This document shows positions 46,061-56,925 of a stretch of 64,000 bases of DNA, piece after piece. The stretch covers positions 179,209,134 through 179,273,133 of the forward strand of contig OY726558.1 in NCBI GenBank assembly GCA_963383645.1, written 5' to 3'. The DNA is from Muscardinus avellanarius (taxonomy: Eukaryota > Chordata > Mammalia > Rodentia > Gliridae). Positions within the stretch are counted from its first letter, which is position 1; each line of letters begins with the position of its first letter. The position numbers were made by a program, and so were the translations under genes. Under the pieces are notes generated by a model. It was not told the origin of the DNA. It searched no databases and was given only the letters and a program-made list of their open reading frames with translations.

Positions 46061-46450
46061 CTGCCATGTTGTGAAGAGATGGCAGAGAGAGTTTGCAGAT
46101 ATACTGGCACAGGTAATATACTGTGTACTGGTGCCTTCTAGTTATGGATTATTCCAAATATAGGTGCTTCCTTTTGTAGAGTGATTTCCACTGATGTGAC
46201 CTCCCACATTGACTCTGTTTAGCCACATCTGTGTCAAACGGGATGAGTCCTGTTTGACAGGCATCTTTTCCTTTGTCAGTTCCTCTTTTGGCCACAGGCA
46301 ACACACATCTTCATTCTGAAAAAACTTAGAAGCAACTGCCTTTCCCAAGACCACCTTTCTATCCCCAGTACATGACTAAGAGGCTCCTGCTCCACTGCCA
46401 CTTTCACAGCCTGCATTTCTTGCCCATAAATTGCACAAAACAAGGGGGAA
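46060..46450 (-). other. Unassigned GC-richer stretch
   Basis: Less AT-rich than its surroundings. It includes an open minus-strand frame of 70 codons (46142-46354) without recognisable domain or splice context. An old LTR or DNA transposon relic is as likely as a gene fragment. Confidence 0.3.
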
Positions 46451-46778
46451 AACTTAAAAAATAATCCACTGATTTAGTCTTATTAAAATTTTCTCTTCAG
46501 TGGATATCCCAGATAAAATCAAAAGACAAGAAACATATTAAGAAATCATTGCAGCTCATATAAATAGACAAGCCCAAGCATAGGAATCAAAATCTTTCTT
46601 TAACCATGTATGTATTTACCCACTTATATCTTTTAATAAAGTAGAAATAATTTATTAGAAATAATAAGAAGTTATGAATTGAAAATGCATACAATTTCTC
46701 ATTACATTTTAGATCAAGGAAAAATTCGCTAACAAAGTGCAATTTCCAAAAAACCAAGATTTAAGGTAAGAGGCAAAA

Positions 46779-47032
46779 GCAAATGAAATTTTTTTTGTTG
46801 TTGTTTTGTTTTGTTTTGGCGGTACTGGGGGTGGAATCCAGGTGCTTTCTACCACCGGGCTACACTCCCAGACGTTTTTTTCTATTTTATTTGGAAACAG
46901 GGTCTCGCTAAGTTGCTGAGAGCCTCACTAAGTAGCTGAGGCTGGCTTTGAATCTGTGTTCCTCCTGTTTCAGCCTCCCAAGCGCAGGGATTACAAGCGT
47001 GCGCCACCATGCCTGGCAGCAAATGACATTTT
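46779..47032 (-). mobile_element. B1-dID SINE (tagaaagc-type arm) with near-perfect target-site duplication
   Basis: Antisense copy with a TTG/TTTTG tail. The flanks agcaaatgaaatttt and agcaaatgacatttt differ at one base. Confidence 0.92.
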
Positions 47033-47034
47033 GG

Positions 47035-47865
47035 AAGTAAAATAATTGTCATTCATGGTGAGAAAGTAAATGATAATTTTTTAATGTTTGAAGCCCTAAT
47101 AATTCTCAGTAGGGCAATGTTTTCAGGTGGGACTTTGGGAAGGTAATTATCAGTCAAATGAGGTCATGGGAGGTCATGTGAATAGATCTCTATAAAGTGA
47201 CTAATGTCTTTATAGTATACTTCAAAGAAAGTATCCAGTTGTACCAATTTCAAGGCTTCAGTTTTGGGATATAAGAGTGACTTATTATAAAAGAAGCAGA
47301 TTACAGTAGCAAGCATAGAAAATGAAATTGAAAGCACAGTCACAAAATCACATGACAGCATACTATAAAAGAACATTTACTCATCAAGTCTGGGCAAGCA
47401 ATTACATCTGGAATCACAGGGTGGAAGTCCCTGCAGACAGCCGACCTGAGTACCCACTGGAATAGTCCCAGGCTGAGCATACATTCTCCCCATGGGTGAG
47501 ACTTCAAAATCTGCAGTCCTCTTAAAAGCCTGCAGTCTTTAAGTAAGGCACCTGGACAATGTTGTCCTTCTAAATGGATATTTCACATGAGCAACTGTAG
47601 TTCTGTGAGAATCAATTATTTCATGTTCTCAAGAAAGTGGCCAGTTTTCTTGAGAAAAGGGAAAATTGCCTCCCCTAAGTGTTCATAATAGCAAAAGTTT
47701 TCAGCTTGTTTTGTAGCTGAAGGTCCACTCTACTTAGATTTCAGGGTAGAGGGCATTGTGTGATAGGGACTTGTTGATTTCATATGCTTGTTGATACCAA
47801 GGTTTATCTCAATGAATTAAACATTTATACACTTTATAAAAAGAGAAAGACAGACTGAAATCCAA
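47035..47865. other. Unassigned sequence
   Basis: No recognised gene. The rightmost part may belong to the LTR that follows. Confidence 0.4.
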
Positions 47866-47869
47866 GACT

Positions 47870-48062
47870 TTCTCTCCTTCCCTCTCTCCTGAGGACACAG
47901 GGAAAGGCAGCCAGGAAAAGAGACCTCGCCAAATTCTCAATCCTCCAGCTGACATGTATTTGATTTCCCTGTCTCTCAAACTATGAGAAATAAATAATTG
48001 TTAACTTCTTAAAGCTACCCAGGGTAGGGAACTTTGTTATAGCAGACTTAAATGACTGAACA
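47870..48062 (+). mobile_element. MLT1-like LTR end (ERVL-MaLR)
   Basis: Sense 3' end of a MaLR-type LTR: gaggacacagggaaaggcag, actatgagaaataaataatt (with the poly-A signal aataaa), agctacccagggtaggg and gttatagcagacttaaatgac. It is a noncoding solo-LTR relic of an ancient endogenous retrovirus family. The 5' part is not recognisable. Confidence 0.75.
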
Positions 48063-48064
48063 AA

Positions 48065-49255
48065 TTTGAATACCTTAAAATATTATCATTAATTATAAAT
48101 ATTGTTATAATTTGACAATGTAGAATCATTGGGATTTGTATTGGTAATTTCACATATGTTCATAGGATTATTTGAGCTGTGTTCACCACATTTACTCCTT
48201 AATGGGCATATCTTTCTTGCAAAACCATTCAATGTTTAGTCAAATACAATTTCCTTTTAACAATATACAATAACACAGTTAACCGAATGATAAACATGAC
48301 ATAAAACCTCATTAATTTTAAGACAACAAGGAACATACTATTTATTTATTTATTTATTTATTTATTTATATTTTGACGTAGGGTTAATGTGTCTTCAGAC
48401 ATTATTTTTTCTCTTTTATATTATGGAAAACACTTATTTTTTAATATTTGCTCCTTCCTTCTCTTCATAATTGAACCTTGATTGTATGCATCTTTATTCC
48501 CAGCCAGATCTGTCTCCCCTTAAAGTGTGGTGTCCATCTGATACTCTTATTTCTAACTGCTTTTAAATCTATTCTTTTCAATTCCCTAGTTTTAAGTTTC
48601 TTCATATCTGTTCTTGCTGATTTCACTCAATAAGAACTCTATACTCTCATGTATTTATTTATTTTTCTGTTACATTGAACTAGCTGTCAAATCTCTGAGA
48701 CTTAAATATTCTATCAGTCAAAAATTTTAAACCATGTTACTTTAATGATTGTAATTAACATCTAGTGATATTTATTTATAAGTCTTAATGTTAACTTCAG
48801 TGTTCCCAGTTAGGGAAGATACTAAATAAGTACCAATCCAAAAAATCAATAGTTACATAAATTTAGAAAACATAATCTTTCAATTCTTTGCTTTTCTCAT
48901 AAGCTTCTATCTTTCATAATACCATTTTGACACATATCTGAAAGATGAACATCTTTCTGTAAGTACATATATTCAGGGAATATGAGAATGATTTACTAAA
49001 GTCTCTTCACACAGTATTGTGGCCTATGCTACAATGAAAGCTTGGATAAAAATTCCTAAATCATACCCTGACTTTCTCCTTGTACATGTCTCATAAGAAA
49101 GGTACTGAATACTTGGCACTTATTCACACAAATGGTCATTTTGGTAAGCTTTAAATCCAACAAAAGTTTAGTGGCAGCTTCTTGGAATCAGGGCATGAAT
49201 AGTTAATAAATGAGGATTAGTTGATGAACACAAAAGACATTGTTACCACTTTTTT
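48065..49255. other. AT-rich sequence with (TTTA)n at 48341-48369
   Basis: No gene or clear interspersed repeat seen apart from the short tetranucleotide run. Confidence 0.4.
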
Positions 49256-49261
49256 AAATTT

Positions 49262-49620
49262 TTTAAAATATATTTTTATTGGTGCATTGTAGTCAAACAT
49301 CGCAATGGAATACAAGATTTTTGAGGATATCCAAGTATACATCATCCAATTAGCCTTTATCCAATCCCCATCCCACTCCCTCCCCCTCCCTCAATTCCAT
49401 GCTTGGTTTAGTGATTAACTTTGATATATTTGTTTATGTACATCATGTGTTTTAAAGAGATTCCATCTTCCCCCATCCCATCCCCTCTGACTGGTCACCT
49501 TAATTGCTCCTCCATTGGGCCCTTTCTTCCACTAGATTTCCTTCTATTACCCATTTCTTCCTAGTTTTTGCATATTAGGGAAAGCATCTGATTTTTTTAT
49601 TTTCTGTGATATTTCTCTTT
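49262..49620 (-). mobile_element. L1 3' end, antisense, fused to composite element
   Basis: tttttattggtgcattgtag at the left is the reverse of an L1 tail, followed by a C-rich UTR and tttgcatattagggaaagc near 49567. Instead of ORF2, the next sequence (from about 49638) is the 50-bp repeat of the composite element. On the minus strand this reads composite element, then L1 3' UTR, then A-rich tail. Confidence 0.85.
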
Positions 49621-49637
49621 GTATGCCACATTGCAAG

Positions 49638-50038
49638 TTCCAATCCCACTCTTGAAGGCCCCAGCACCGGCCTGACCACACAGCAGACTCTGATCCTGGC
49701 CTCACTGGCTCCAGCACCGGCCTTGCTTCATGGCAGGCTCTGATCCTGGCTTTGGAGGCCCTAGCATGGGCCTTGCCTTAAGGCAAGCTCCTATCCCGGC
49801 CTTGCTGGCTACAGCTATGACCTCACCCCTCAGGAGGCTCTGATCCCAGCTTCGGAGGCCCAAGCATGGGCCTTGCCTCATGGCTTGTTCCAATCCAGGC
49901 CTCACTGGCCCCAACACCAGCCTCACAACTTGGCAGGCTCTGATCCTGACCTTGCTGGCCCCGGAACTGGCCTAGCCACCGGCAGGCTCCTATCCTAGCC
50001 TCAGAGGCCCCAGCACCGGCCTTGCTGTCTTGCTGTGC
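49638..50038 (-). repeat. 50-bp tandem repeat, about 8 units
   Basis: Exact 50-base period: units begin near 49689, 49739, 49789, 49839, 49889, 49939 and 49988, each with tctgatcctggcct-like start, a ggcccc/ggctcc centre and ccttgcctcatggcaggc-like end. The GC-rich unit is unlike the AT-rich surroundings. The 74-codon minus frame across it is a repeat artefact. Confidence 0.9.
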
Positions 50039-50105
50039 ATTGAGCTCTGGTCTCTGTCACTATGAGCAGGTCGTCTACAGATGTTCACTTTTTGCTTCCT
50101 TTTTA

Positions 50106-50312
50106 TTTATTCGTTTATTTATTTTTTTGGTGGTCCTGGGGTTCCTAGAAACCCTTCTTCCTCCGGGCTCTACTCCTAGAGACCTATTTTTATTTTAATT
50201 TTTATTTGGAAACAGGGTCTCTTAAGCCAGCGAGGCTGGCCTTGAACCTGCACGATCCTCCTGTCTCAGCCTCCCAAGTGCGGGGATTACAAACGTGCAC
50301 CACCAAGCCTGT
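50106..50312 (-). mobile_element. B1-dID SINE (short-linker subtype) inside composite element
   Basis: Antisense copy with the gtctcttaagccag linker and ggttcctagaaac arm. It interrupts the linker of copy 2 and is absent from copy 1, so it inserted after the two copies separated. Confidence 0.92.
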
Positions 50313-50589
50313 TGTTCTTAGATTGTTTTTTTTTAATATGAGAGAGCAGTGCATGTCTTTTGCGAAAGCTGCGACCCCCCAAATACCTAATGGCAATGAA
50401 TTTTTTCTTCCCTCTGAAGGCAGAGGTCCACAGCTTCACTCTGGAGAGCAGGCTCTGCTTCTCAACGTTTACCCTGGCCTACCACACTGTGCAGAAGAGC
50501 GCAGTGGCCATGAAGGCTGATGACTCCCAGAACACGCAGCATGGCAGCCCATCCCAGCTAAACGGGGCTCCCTCTGAAACCCCCCAAAC

Positions 50590-51430
50590 CCTTTTACCAC
50601 TTAGCATGTTGTCCAGCATTCCCGACCATGTGTGGCAAGAGCAGTCTACTTTTGGGAAGATTTCCTCAAAAGTTCAAGGTGGACTGGACTGGATCTGTCT
50701 GCCCCTCCAAATTCTGGTCACCACCACCGCCACTACCATCTTGATTCTCTCCTGAACACCTTTCCCACACAGTTTGTCTTCCAGAATTCCCGTGCATGTG
50801 TGGAAGTAGAAGTCTATGTTTGAGGATATTTTCTTTTAATTATGAGATGGATTGGACTGAACTTTGCCTCTACCAAATACTGACCACTGCTGCCACTGTC
50901 ACAGCCATCTTGGTTCTCTTCAGAGCACCTTATTCACACAGCATGTTGTCCCAAATTCCCGAGCATGTGTGGTGGTAGCATTCCACCTTTGGGACCATTT
51001 CTTCAAAAGATCAAGGTGGATTGAATCAGATCTCTGCCTCTCCTGAATAATGGCCACTGCCATTGCCGCTGCCTCCACCATCTCAATTCTTTCCCCAAAA
51101 CTTTTCCCACACTGCAAGTTGTCCAGAATTCCTGAGCATGCGCGGCAGGAGCATTCTACCTTTGGAGTAATTTCTTCCGAAGATCACGGTGGGTTGGATC
51201 AGATCTCTGCCTTTCCCAAATACTAGACTCCACCACCACCACCACTGATGCTGCCACCACCACCTTCCTCGTGGTTCTCTGATGAGCTCCTTCCTTACAT
51301 GTTATGATGTCCAGAATTCTTAAGCAAGTGTGGGAGGAGCAGTTCCCCTTCGAGGGGAATTTTTTTTCCAAAAGTTCCAGGTGAATTTGTCCGCATCTCC
51401 TGAATCCTGGCTTCTGCTACCACCATCTTA
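50590..51430 (-). repeat. Tandem monomer array, about 5 units of about 170-190 bp
   Basis: The landmark gtccagaattcc (reverse sense, or variant) recurs at about 50610, 50781, 50951, 51120 and 51309. Each unit also carries aatccacc, a gatctctgcc segment and a GGT/GGC-rich patch next to aagatggt. Units match those of copy 1. Confidence 0.87.
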
Positions 51431-51773
51431 GCCCCTCTCCAATATATTTTTTAATAAGAGAAGACAATATAATTGTTTTGAAGAGGTTGTGAGATTGAGC
51501 ACTCAGCAGTAATGAATTTCATCTCCCCTTCACAAGTGGAGGCCCCAGCCTCATCTTGTAGAGCAGGATCTGCTGTTCCAAGTGCACCACAGCCGCCAGC
51601 ACAGCATAGAGGAGGGCTGCGGCCAAGCATGCGGAGTTCCCCGGGACACATGGTGCTGCTGGGCTCCCTCCACTGGATGATTTTTCTTACAAGTTATGTT
51701 GCTAAGAGTCCCCAGCATGTGCAACAGAAGCAGTCTTTTCTCTATTCCCTTCTGGAATGTTCTTCCAAAACTC

Positions 51774-51793
51774 TTTTTTTTTTTTTTTTTTTT
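51774..51793. repeat. T20 homopolymer within composite element
   Basis: On the element's sense strand this is an A20 run upstream of the A-block. Confidence 0.85.
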
Positions 51794-52017
51794 GCATTGC
51801 GGGCGCCTCCTTCTCATCTTGCTACACCATTATCCACTCTCTCTCCTGTATTCTAGATAGAAAGTCATGGCTGGAAATGTCTCCTTAAGTTGTCCCAATC
51901 AGATATTAACCCAAAATCTGGTGTCCAGGGCTTCTCTGAAGAATGCATGTCCTTTTTGGTGGCCATGGTTGCAGTAGCGACCGTGGCCACTGCCATCTTG
52001 ATTGCCTAATCTACTTT

Positions 52018-52209
52018 TCTTTTTTTTGGTGGTACTAGAGTTTCTGAAAACCCTTCTTCCTCTGGGTTACACTCCTAGACACCTATTTTTTATATTTTTA
52101 TTTGGAAACAGGTGTCTTAAGCCAGAAGGCTGGCTTCAAACCTGCCTGATCCTCCTGTCTTCGCCTCCCAAGCCTGGGGATTACAAGCGTGCGCCACCAC
52201 TCCGGGCTT
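52018..52209 (-). mobile_element. B1-dID SINE (short-linker subtype)
   Basis: Antisense copy just outside composite copy 2. Linker gtgtcttaagccag, ending gccaccactccgggct. Confidence 0.9.
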
Positions 52210-52369
52210 ACTTCTTATTTTTAATCTATTGTTATAACCATACTCTAAAATTTCTTATGATTTAGAGAAAATTAGGTTTATTTGCCCCAAGTCAATTGAA
52301 ATGTATCAAAACTATTATATTTTATCAAAAGTATTATTATATATTTTATAATTTAAAATATACATTACC

Positions 52370-52545
52370 ACCAAACATAGTGGCACATGTCTATAATTAC
52401 AGTTCTTTGGAGGCTATGACAGGAGTATCACAGCTTCTAGGCCAATCTCAGCAACTTAGCTAGGCTCTGTGTCAAAATAAAAAATAAAAAGTTCTGGAGA
52501 CATAGCTGAGAGGTAAAATGCCCCTGTGTTAATTACCTAGTACCA
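52370..52545 (+). mobile_element. B1-dID SINE, old
   Basis: Diverged sense copy (accaaacatagtggcacatg start; right arm agacatagctgagagg). Confidence 0.8.
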
Positions 52546-52734
52546 AAATTAGTAATAATAATATAATAAAATAGCCTCAAATATTTTAATAATACCAAAT
52601 ATAGAAGTAAAATATTTATCTATATTATCAATAAATATTTAATTATGTGTGTTAGAAAGTTTTAAAAGTAAAATAAGAAACTGAAAATTTTGAGAATTAT
52701 AAATTTACATGCACTATTTTTTATGGCTGTGCTG

Positions 52735-53260
52735 TTGTATACTTCTACCAGCATTATACGAATGATATGGTTTTTACATTCTTAGTAGTATTTGTTATCA
52801 CTATTGTTTATTTTGAGCACTACGGCATGACATTGGATTTTAGTTTTTATTTTTATTTTCTTAATTGATAATGTTGTTGAGCATATTTTCATGTGTTTAT
52901 TTACCATCTAGATTTTTTTTTGATGAAATGTTTGTTACTCATTGCTTTTCTATTTTCTAATGAAATTATTTAGGAGCTTGTTGTTGCTTTGTTTTACTTT
53001 TACTGAGGACTTTAGAGAGATTTTTAGTTAGCTTAAATTTAAGTCTTTTGTCAAATTTGAGATTATTAATATTTTTGATCAATAGATTTTTTGCATGTTC
53101 TTAAGGTAATTTTTCACAGAAAAAATGATTATCTTGAGTCCATTTTATTAAAATGTTCTTTCCTACCTAGTACTTTTCATGTCAAGACTATGCACTGAAG
53201 ATTTTTTGTATGATATTTATCTTTAAATGTGTAAAAGTCAGTACTCTGGACTCTATTGAT
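52735..53260 (-). mobile_element. Old L1 ORF2/3' region, antisense
   Basis: gttgttgagcatattttcatg near 52872 and the following tgtttatttaccatct match antisense L1M. The later part (ttaagtcttttgtcaaattt near 53038) also fits. It is strongly diverged. Confidence 0.6.
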
Positions 53261-53261
53261 T

Positions 53262-53945
53262 TCATTCTGTAAGAATGAAAGTAAGTTGAATATTTATAAG
53301 AGAAGTTGTTTTATTATCTTTATAGCATAATTTGTGAAATATAAATTCGACTTCAGTTGACAATCATACACTGATTATTTCTTAGTCCTTCCAGAGGCCT
53401 ATTTGGAACTTTTCTAGTTATCTATATTTCAATGCAATTTCTATAACATAAATATTGAAAGAATAATTTTATAATTTTTTTAATTTCAAAGTTGAATGCA
53501 TAAACTTAAAATTATATCATTAAGCTTTATTTTACATGATCATAGTCCATATATATCAAAGCTTCCTAAAATATAAAGTTTTACTTTCAAAATAATCACT
53601 TTTAGAACATTTGAAGCTTAGATATGAGAATAGATTTATTATTAATAATTTGTTTATTTCTGTTTATTTTTTGTCTAGAAACAAGTATAACTATAACACC
53701 CAAATCAACAATCTTAAACATATTCTAGCATTTTGAATCTCATATTAGTGTTTGTATTTCCCCTTGTGTTTTTCAGACAAGTGATATTTGATGATCTATT
53801 TCTTGAATATTTTGAACTTATAGGAAAACTTAAAGGCATTGTTTAATAACACTTAGTAGAACTATAGGTATATAAAGTATTTGTGCCTACATGTGCCTTG
53901 ATGTGCTGGTGTGTGTTTAGGAAGGTCAGAGAGGAGAGAGAGAAA
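53262..53945. other. AT-rich sequence, nothing recognised
   Basis: No recognised element. Confidence 0.4.
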
Positions 53946-53950
53946 AAAAA

Positions 53951-53951
53951 C

Positions 53952-53983
<32 letters not shown>

Positions 53984-54004
53984 GAAGAGAGAGAGAGAGA
54001 GAAA
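53951..54004. repeat. (GA)n polypurine tract
   Basis: About 50 bases of near-pure GA with a few AA interruptions: a homopurine/homopyrimidine tract. Confidence 0.9.
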
Positions 54005-54645
54005 GGGAATGAAGAGTAAAAGACTGATATGAAGGTATAATGGTTTGGCTTTAGCAATTTATATCACAGAGTAATTTAATGGAACTTCTTGTCTTAAATT
54101 TTCCATCAAAGACCTCATTAGCTTTGAAATCTCTCTGCAAATTGAAAAAAAAAATTTGAAGTAATGATAGATGTGATTTAAGGAACAGTGGAAAGACTTA
54201 TTAAATAAAATAATTCCATATATTTTTTTTATAATTGGCACAGACTGCATATCAGTTTTAGTTATATTGTATTTCAATAGAATAAATTTTATTACCTAAA
54301 AGCTAGGTTCCAAATGAAAGATGTGATAACTAGTATAGGTTAATTAGATTTGAAACTATATAAACATATAGTTTTTAAACATATAAAGTAGTATAGCTTT
54401 AATACAAAAATATTTATTTTTGAATTTTTTACTTCGAGAGTTAAGTGGAAATTTATGGAAAATATGGGCTTCTGAATATTCAATAAAATTTTTTGGTTTA
54501 AAAAATCAGAAAAAACTAGATTGTTTGGCAGGTATTCACCCAATTTATTCCAGAAGGTGCTACAAAAGTAGTGAATGAGTTTTTCCAATAGAAAATATGT
54601 ATAAAACCTTTCCTCCTTAAAGGATACAAATTAAAAAAAGATATG
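54005..54645. other. AT-rich sequence, nothing recognised
   Basis: Frames at 54059-54277 and 54340-54588 (minus) are AT-rich and featureless. Confidence 0.4.
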
Positions 54646-54649
54646 GAGT

Positions 54650-54748
54650 TTTTTATGTTTTTGTGATGCTGAGAATTGAACTCATAGCCCTATACATACA
54701 CTAGGCAAGTGCAATGCTCAACTACTGACTTACACCACTAGCTCCTAA
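54650..54748 (-). mobile_element. ID-type SINE, undeleted form
   Basis: Antisense ID-like unit with the anticodon-arm region retained (actaggcaagtgcaatgctc). Unlike the dimers, no B1 arm is attached. Confidence 0.7.
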
Positions 54749-55099
54749 ATAAGAAGATAGGGAGACAAATATGGTGGAAGAAATTTAATCTTGGTAATAG
54801 TATAATCTCCTTAGAGTTACACTAATTTAAAACAAGACACATATTATTCATATCATTGAGGATATTCTCTGGTATTTACTCTCCGTGTTAACTAAGACTT
54901 TGTAGTTCTTAATTCAGACTTTCCTCCATTTTCACCTTATATAAATGTACAAATGTTGGTGTGAGGCTCAGATCCCAAAGGTGCAGGTGATCATATATTG
55001 CAGTTTTCCTTTACTCTGAGTTCCTGCCACATACTAATGACAATTCCCCAATTCAGTCGACACTTGACTACTTTGTAATTCTTGTAACAGCTAGAAATA

Positions 55100-55605
55100 T
55101 TTTCCATCAGATTGTTTTACTGTTATTGGTAAAAAAAAGTTTTTGCTTCTGTGGTGTTTATTATATATCCTGCCAGTTTCTCAGGAATTATTAGTTTTAT
55201 GATGGTTTTAGTTGATTTTAGGGAATATTTCAAATGAGGAAACTAAATGTTATGATGTTTATAGTTATATCTGTCTCTTCTCAGCTATTTTCTGGTAATA
55301 TGTAAGGTCTCCAATGGAATTTAAATATTAGCTGTGATTGTGAGCATTTTTGTCTTTTCCTGATATTTGCATTATCTATTACATACAATTAAGACAAATA
55401 TAAAATTTCATTTCATTTTTAATATTGATATATGAGGTAGAAAAAATGTACTGTTTTGAAATAACTATTAGTGAATTAACATTTCATTTTTCTTTATAAG
55501 TTACTAAAAGAAAATATTAAAGTCCATACCACTAAACCATCCTTGCATTTCTGCAATATAGTCTATTTAATAGAATATAACTTATTTATCATAAATTTGA
55601 AATGA
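55100..55605 (-). mobile_element. Old L1 ORF2 remnant, antisense (tentative)
   Basis: attagctgtgattgtgagc near 55328 and taaaccatccttgcatttctg near 55532 are diverged antisense RT-region phrases of L1. Confidence 0.55.
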
Positions 55606-56208
55606 GGTAATTCTGTTAATTAACTTAAGCAACAGTAAACAATGTGTTTATTATGCAAATTGAGGAGCAAAGTATATGCTTTTTGTCCTTTAACAATATA
55701 CCCAGAGCAATAATCTAGACACACACTTTACTCATTTTTGTAGTGGAAAAGTGTTCCTATTTTTACCAGTGTCTTTCTGAACTGATGTCAGGAATGGGTA
55801 CAGTCTCTTTGCCACAGTGATCTGAGATAATAGATTATCACTGAAGCTAAAAGCTAAATATGGTCACTGTTTTGCATTGCTAATGGTCATGCTATCATTT
55901 TAGTTTTCCTCTATTGTTCATTCTTCTCAAAACCTAGGACATGTGAATTCAAAATGCAAAATTTTACTAAATATAGTTTTTTGTAGTTGATACGATGTGA
56001 ACCAGTCTGTAGTAATAAAAAATCAGTGAAGTCTTTATTTCTAAAAACTCCATAGAAAGACATCTTCTTATTTAGAGTTTGCAACTAGAGATGCGAATGA
56101 TTAGCATGCTTATGTGTACCATAATATTTCTTTTGTCAAGTTATCATAAGCACAGTAGCTTTTAAAGAGTGAAAATCCAAGTATTAGCAGTCACCATATT
56201 CATCTTTA
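55606..56208. other. Unassigned sequence
   Basis: No recognised element. Confidence 0.4.

Positions 56209-56210
<2 letters not shown>

Positions 56211-56241
<31 letters not shown>
56211..56241. repeat. (AT)n microsatellite
   Basis: About 15 AT units. Confidence 0.9.
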
Positions 56242-56245
<4 letters not shown>

Positions 56246-56467
56246 TTCATATATATACACATTTTTAATAAATTAAAACTTAATAAAATGTTATATAGGA
56301 AATTTATTAAACACATCTATTATAACTTAGCCTGCAATCTATTAACTAAATTATAATCTTCACGAGAAAGGTCTATTATAAAAAGTAAGTGAACTGGAAG
56401 AGAGTAAATATTAAATATATAATTGCACATAGACAAACAGACACACATGTACAAAAAGTAACGTATA

Positions 56468-56693
56468 TTTTTTTTTCAGTACTGGGAATAGAGCCCAGGG
56501 GCATTATACCTCTGAGCTAACTTCTAGCCCTATATTTTATTCTTTTTTTGAAACAGGATCTCATTAAGTTGCAGAGGGCCTTACTAAGTAGCTGAGGCTG
56601 GCCACAAACCTGTGATCCTAATCTCTCAGTCTCCCAAATGCTGGGATTATAAGTGTGCGCCACCATGCCCAGCTTAAAAAAAAAAAAAAAAAC
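56468..56693 (-). mobile_element. B1-dID SINE, antisense
   Basis: Complete antisense copy (tcagtactgggaatagagcc arm; end gccaccatgcccagctt). An A17 run borders the B1 end rather than the ID end. Confidence 0.9.
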
Positions 56694-56794
56694 CTATAAA
56701 TATTTCAAAGAAAATATTGTAGCTATTACAATTCTTTTTTAAAAAACTAATATTAAGGATATAATAATTGATTTCTATTTTATCACTCATTTAA

Positions 56795-56925
56795 AACATT
56801 TTAATGCACTTTTACTGGTGCATTGTAATTAATCATAGGCTCAATACTCTACAAGCATTCATGCGCACGGCACTTGGTGTGTTTCCCTCCAGACCCCACA
56901 TTTTTTCTTAATTCTTATTGGGGTT
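56795..56925 (-). mobile_element. L1 3' tip, antisense
   Basis: cttttactggtgcattgtaat and gcacggcacttggtgtg mark the last about 130 bases of an L1 in reverse. Confidence 0.75.

Larger units (their letters stand above)
49638..51995 (-). mobile_element. Composite tandem-monomer element, copy 2
   Basis: On the minus strand: an outer monomer-like part with an A20 run (51990-51690), A-block (51690-51432), about five monomers (51430-50590), B-block (50585-50318), linker split by a B1-dID (50106-50312), then about eight 50-bp units (50038-49638), then L1 3' UTR. It is collinear with copy 1 at 23608-25110 but has more 50-bp units and a longer upstream part. No protein is supported; open frames of 60-131 codons on both strands are by-products of GC-rich tandem DNA. 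Confidence 0.78.

Noticed and set aside
50360..50755. The longest plus-strand frame in the composite element (131 codons)
   Set aside because: It reads antisense through the B-block and tandem monomers. Other frames on both strands are equally open, and no homologous frame is kept in copy 1.
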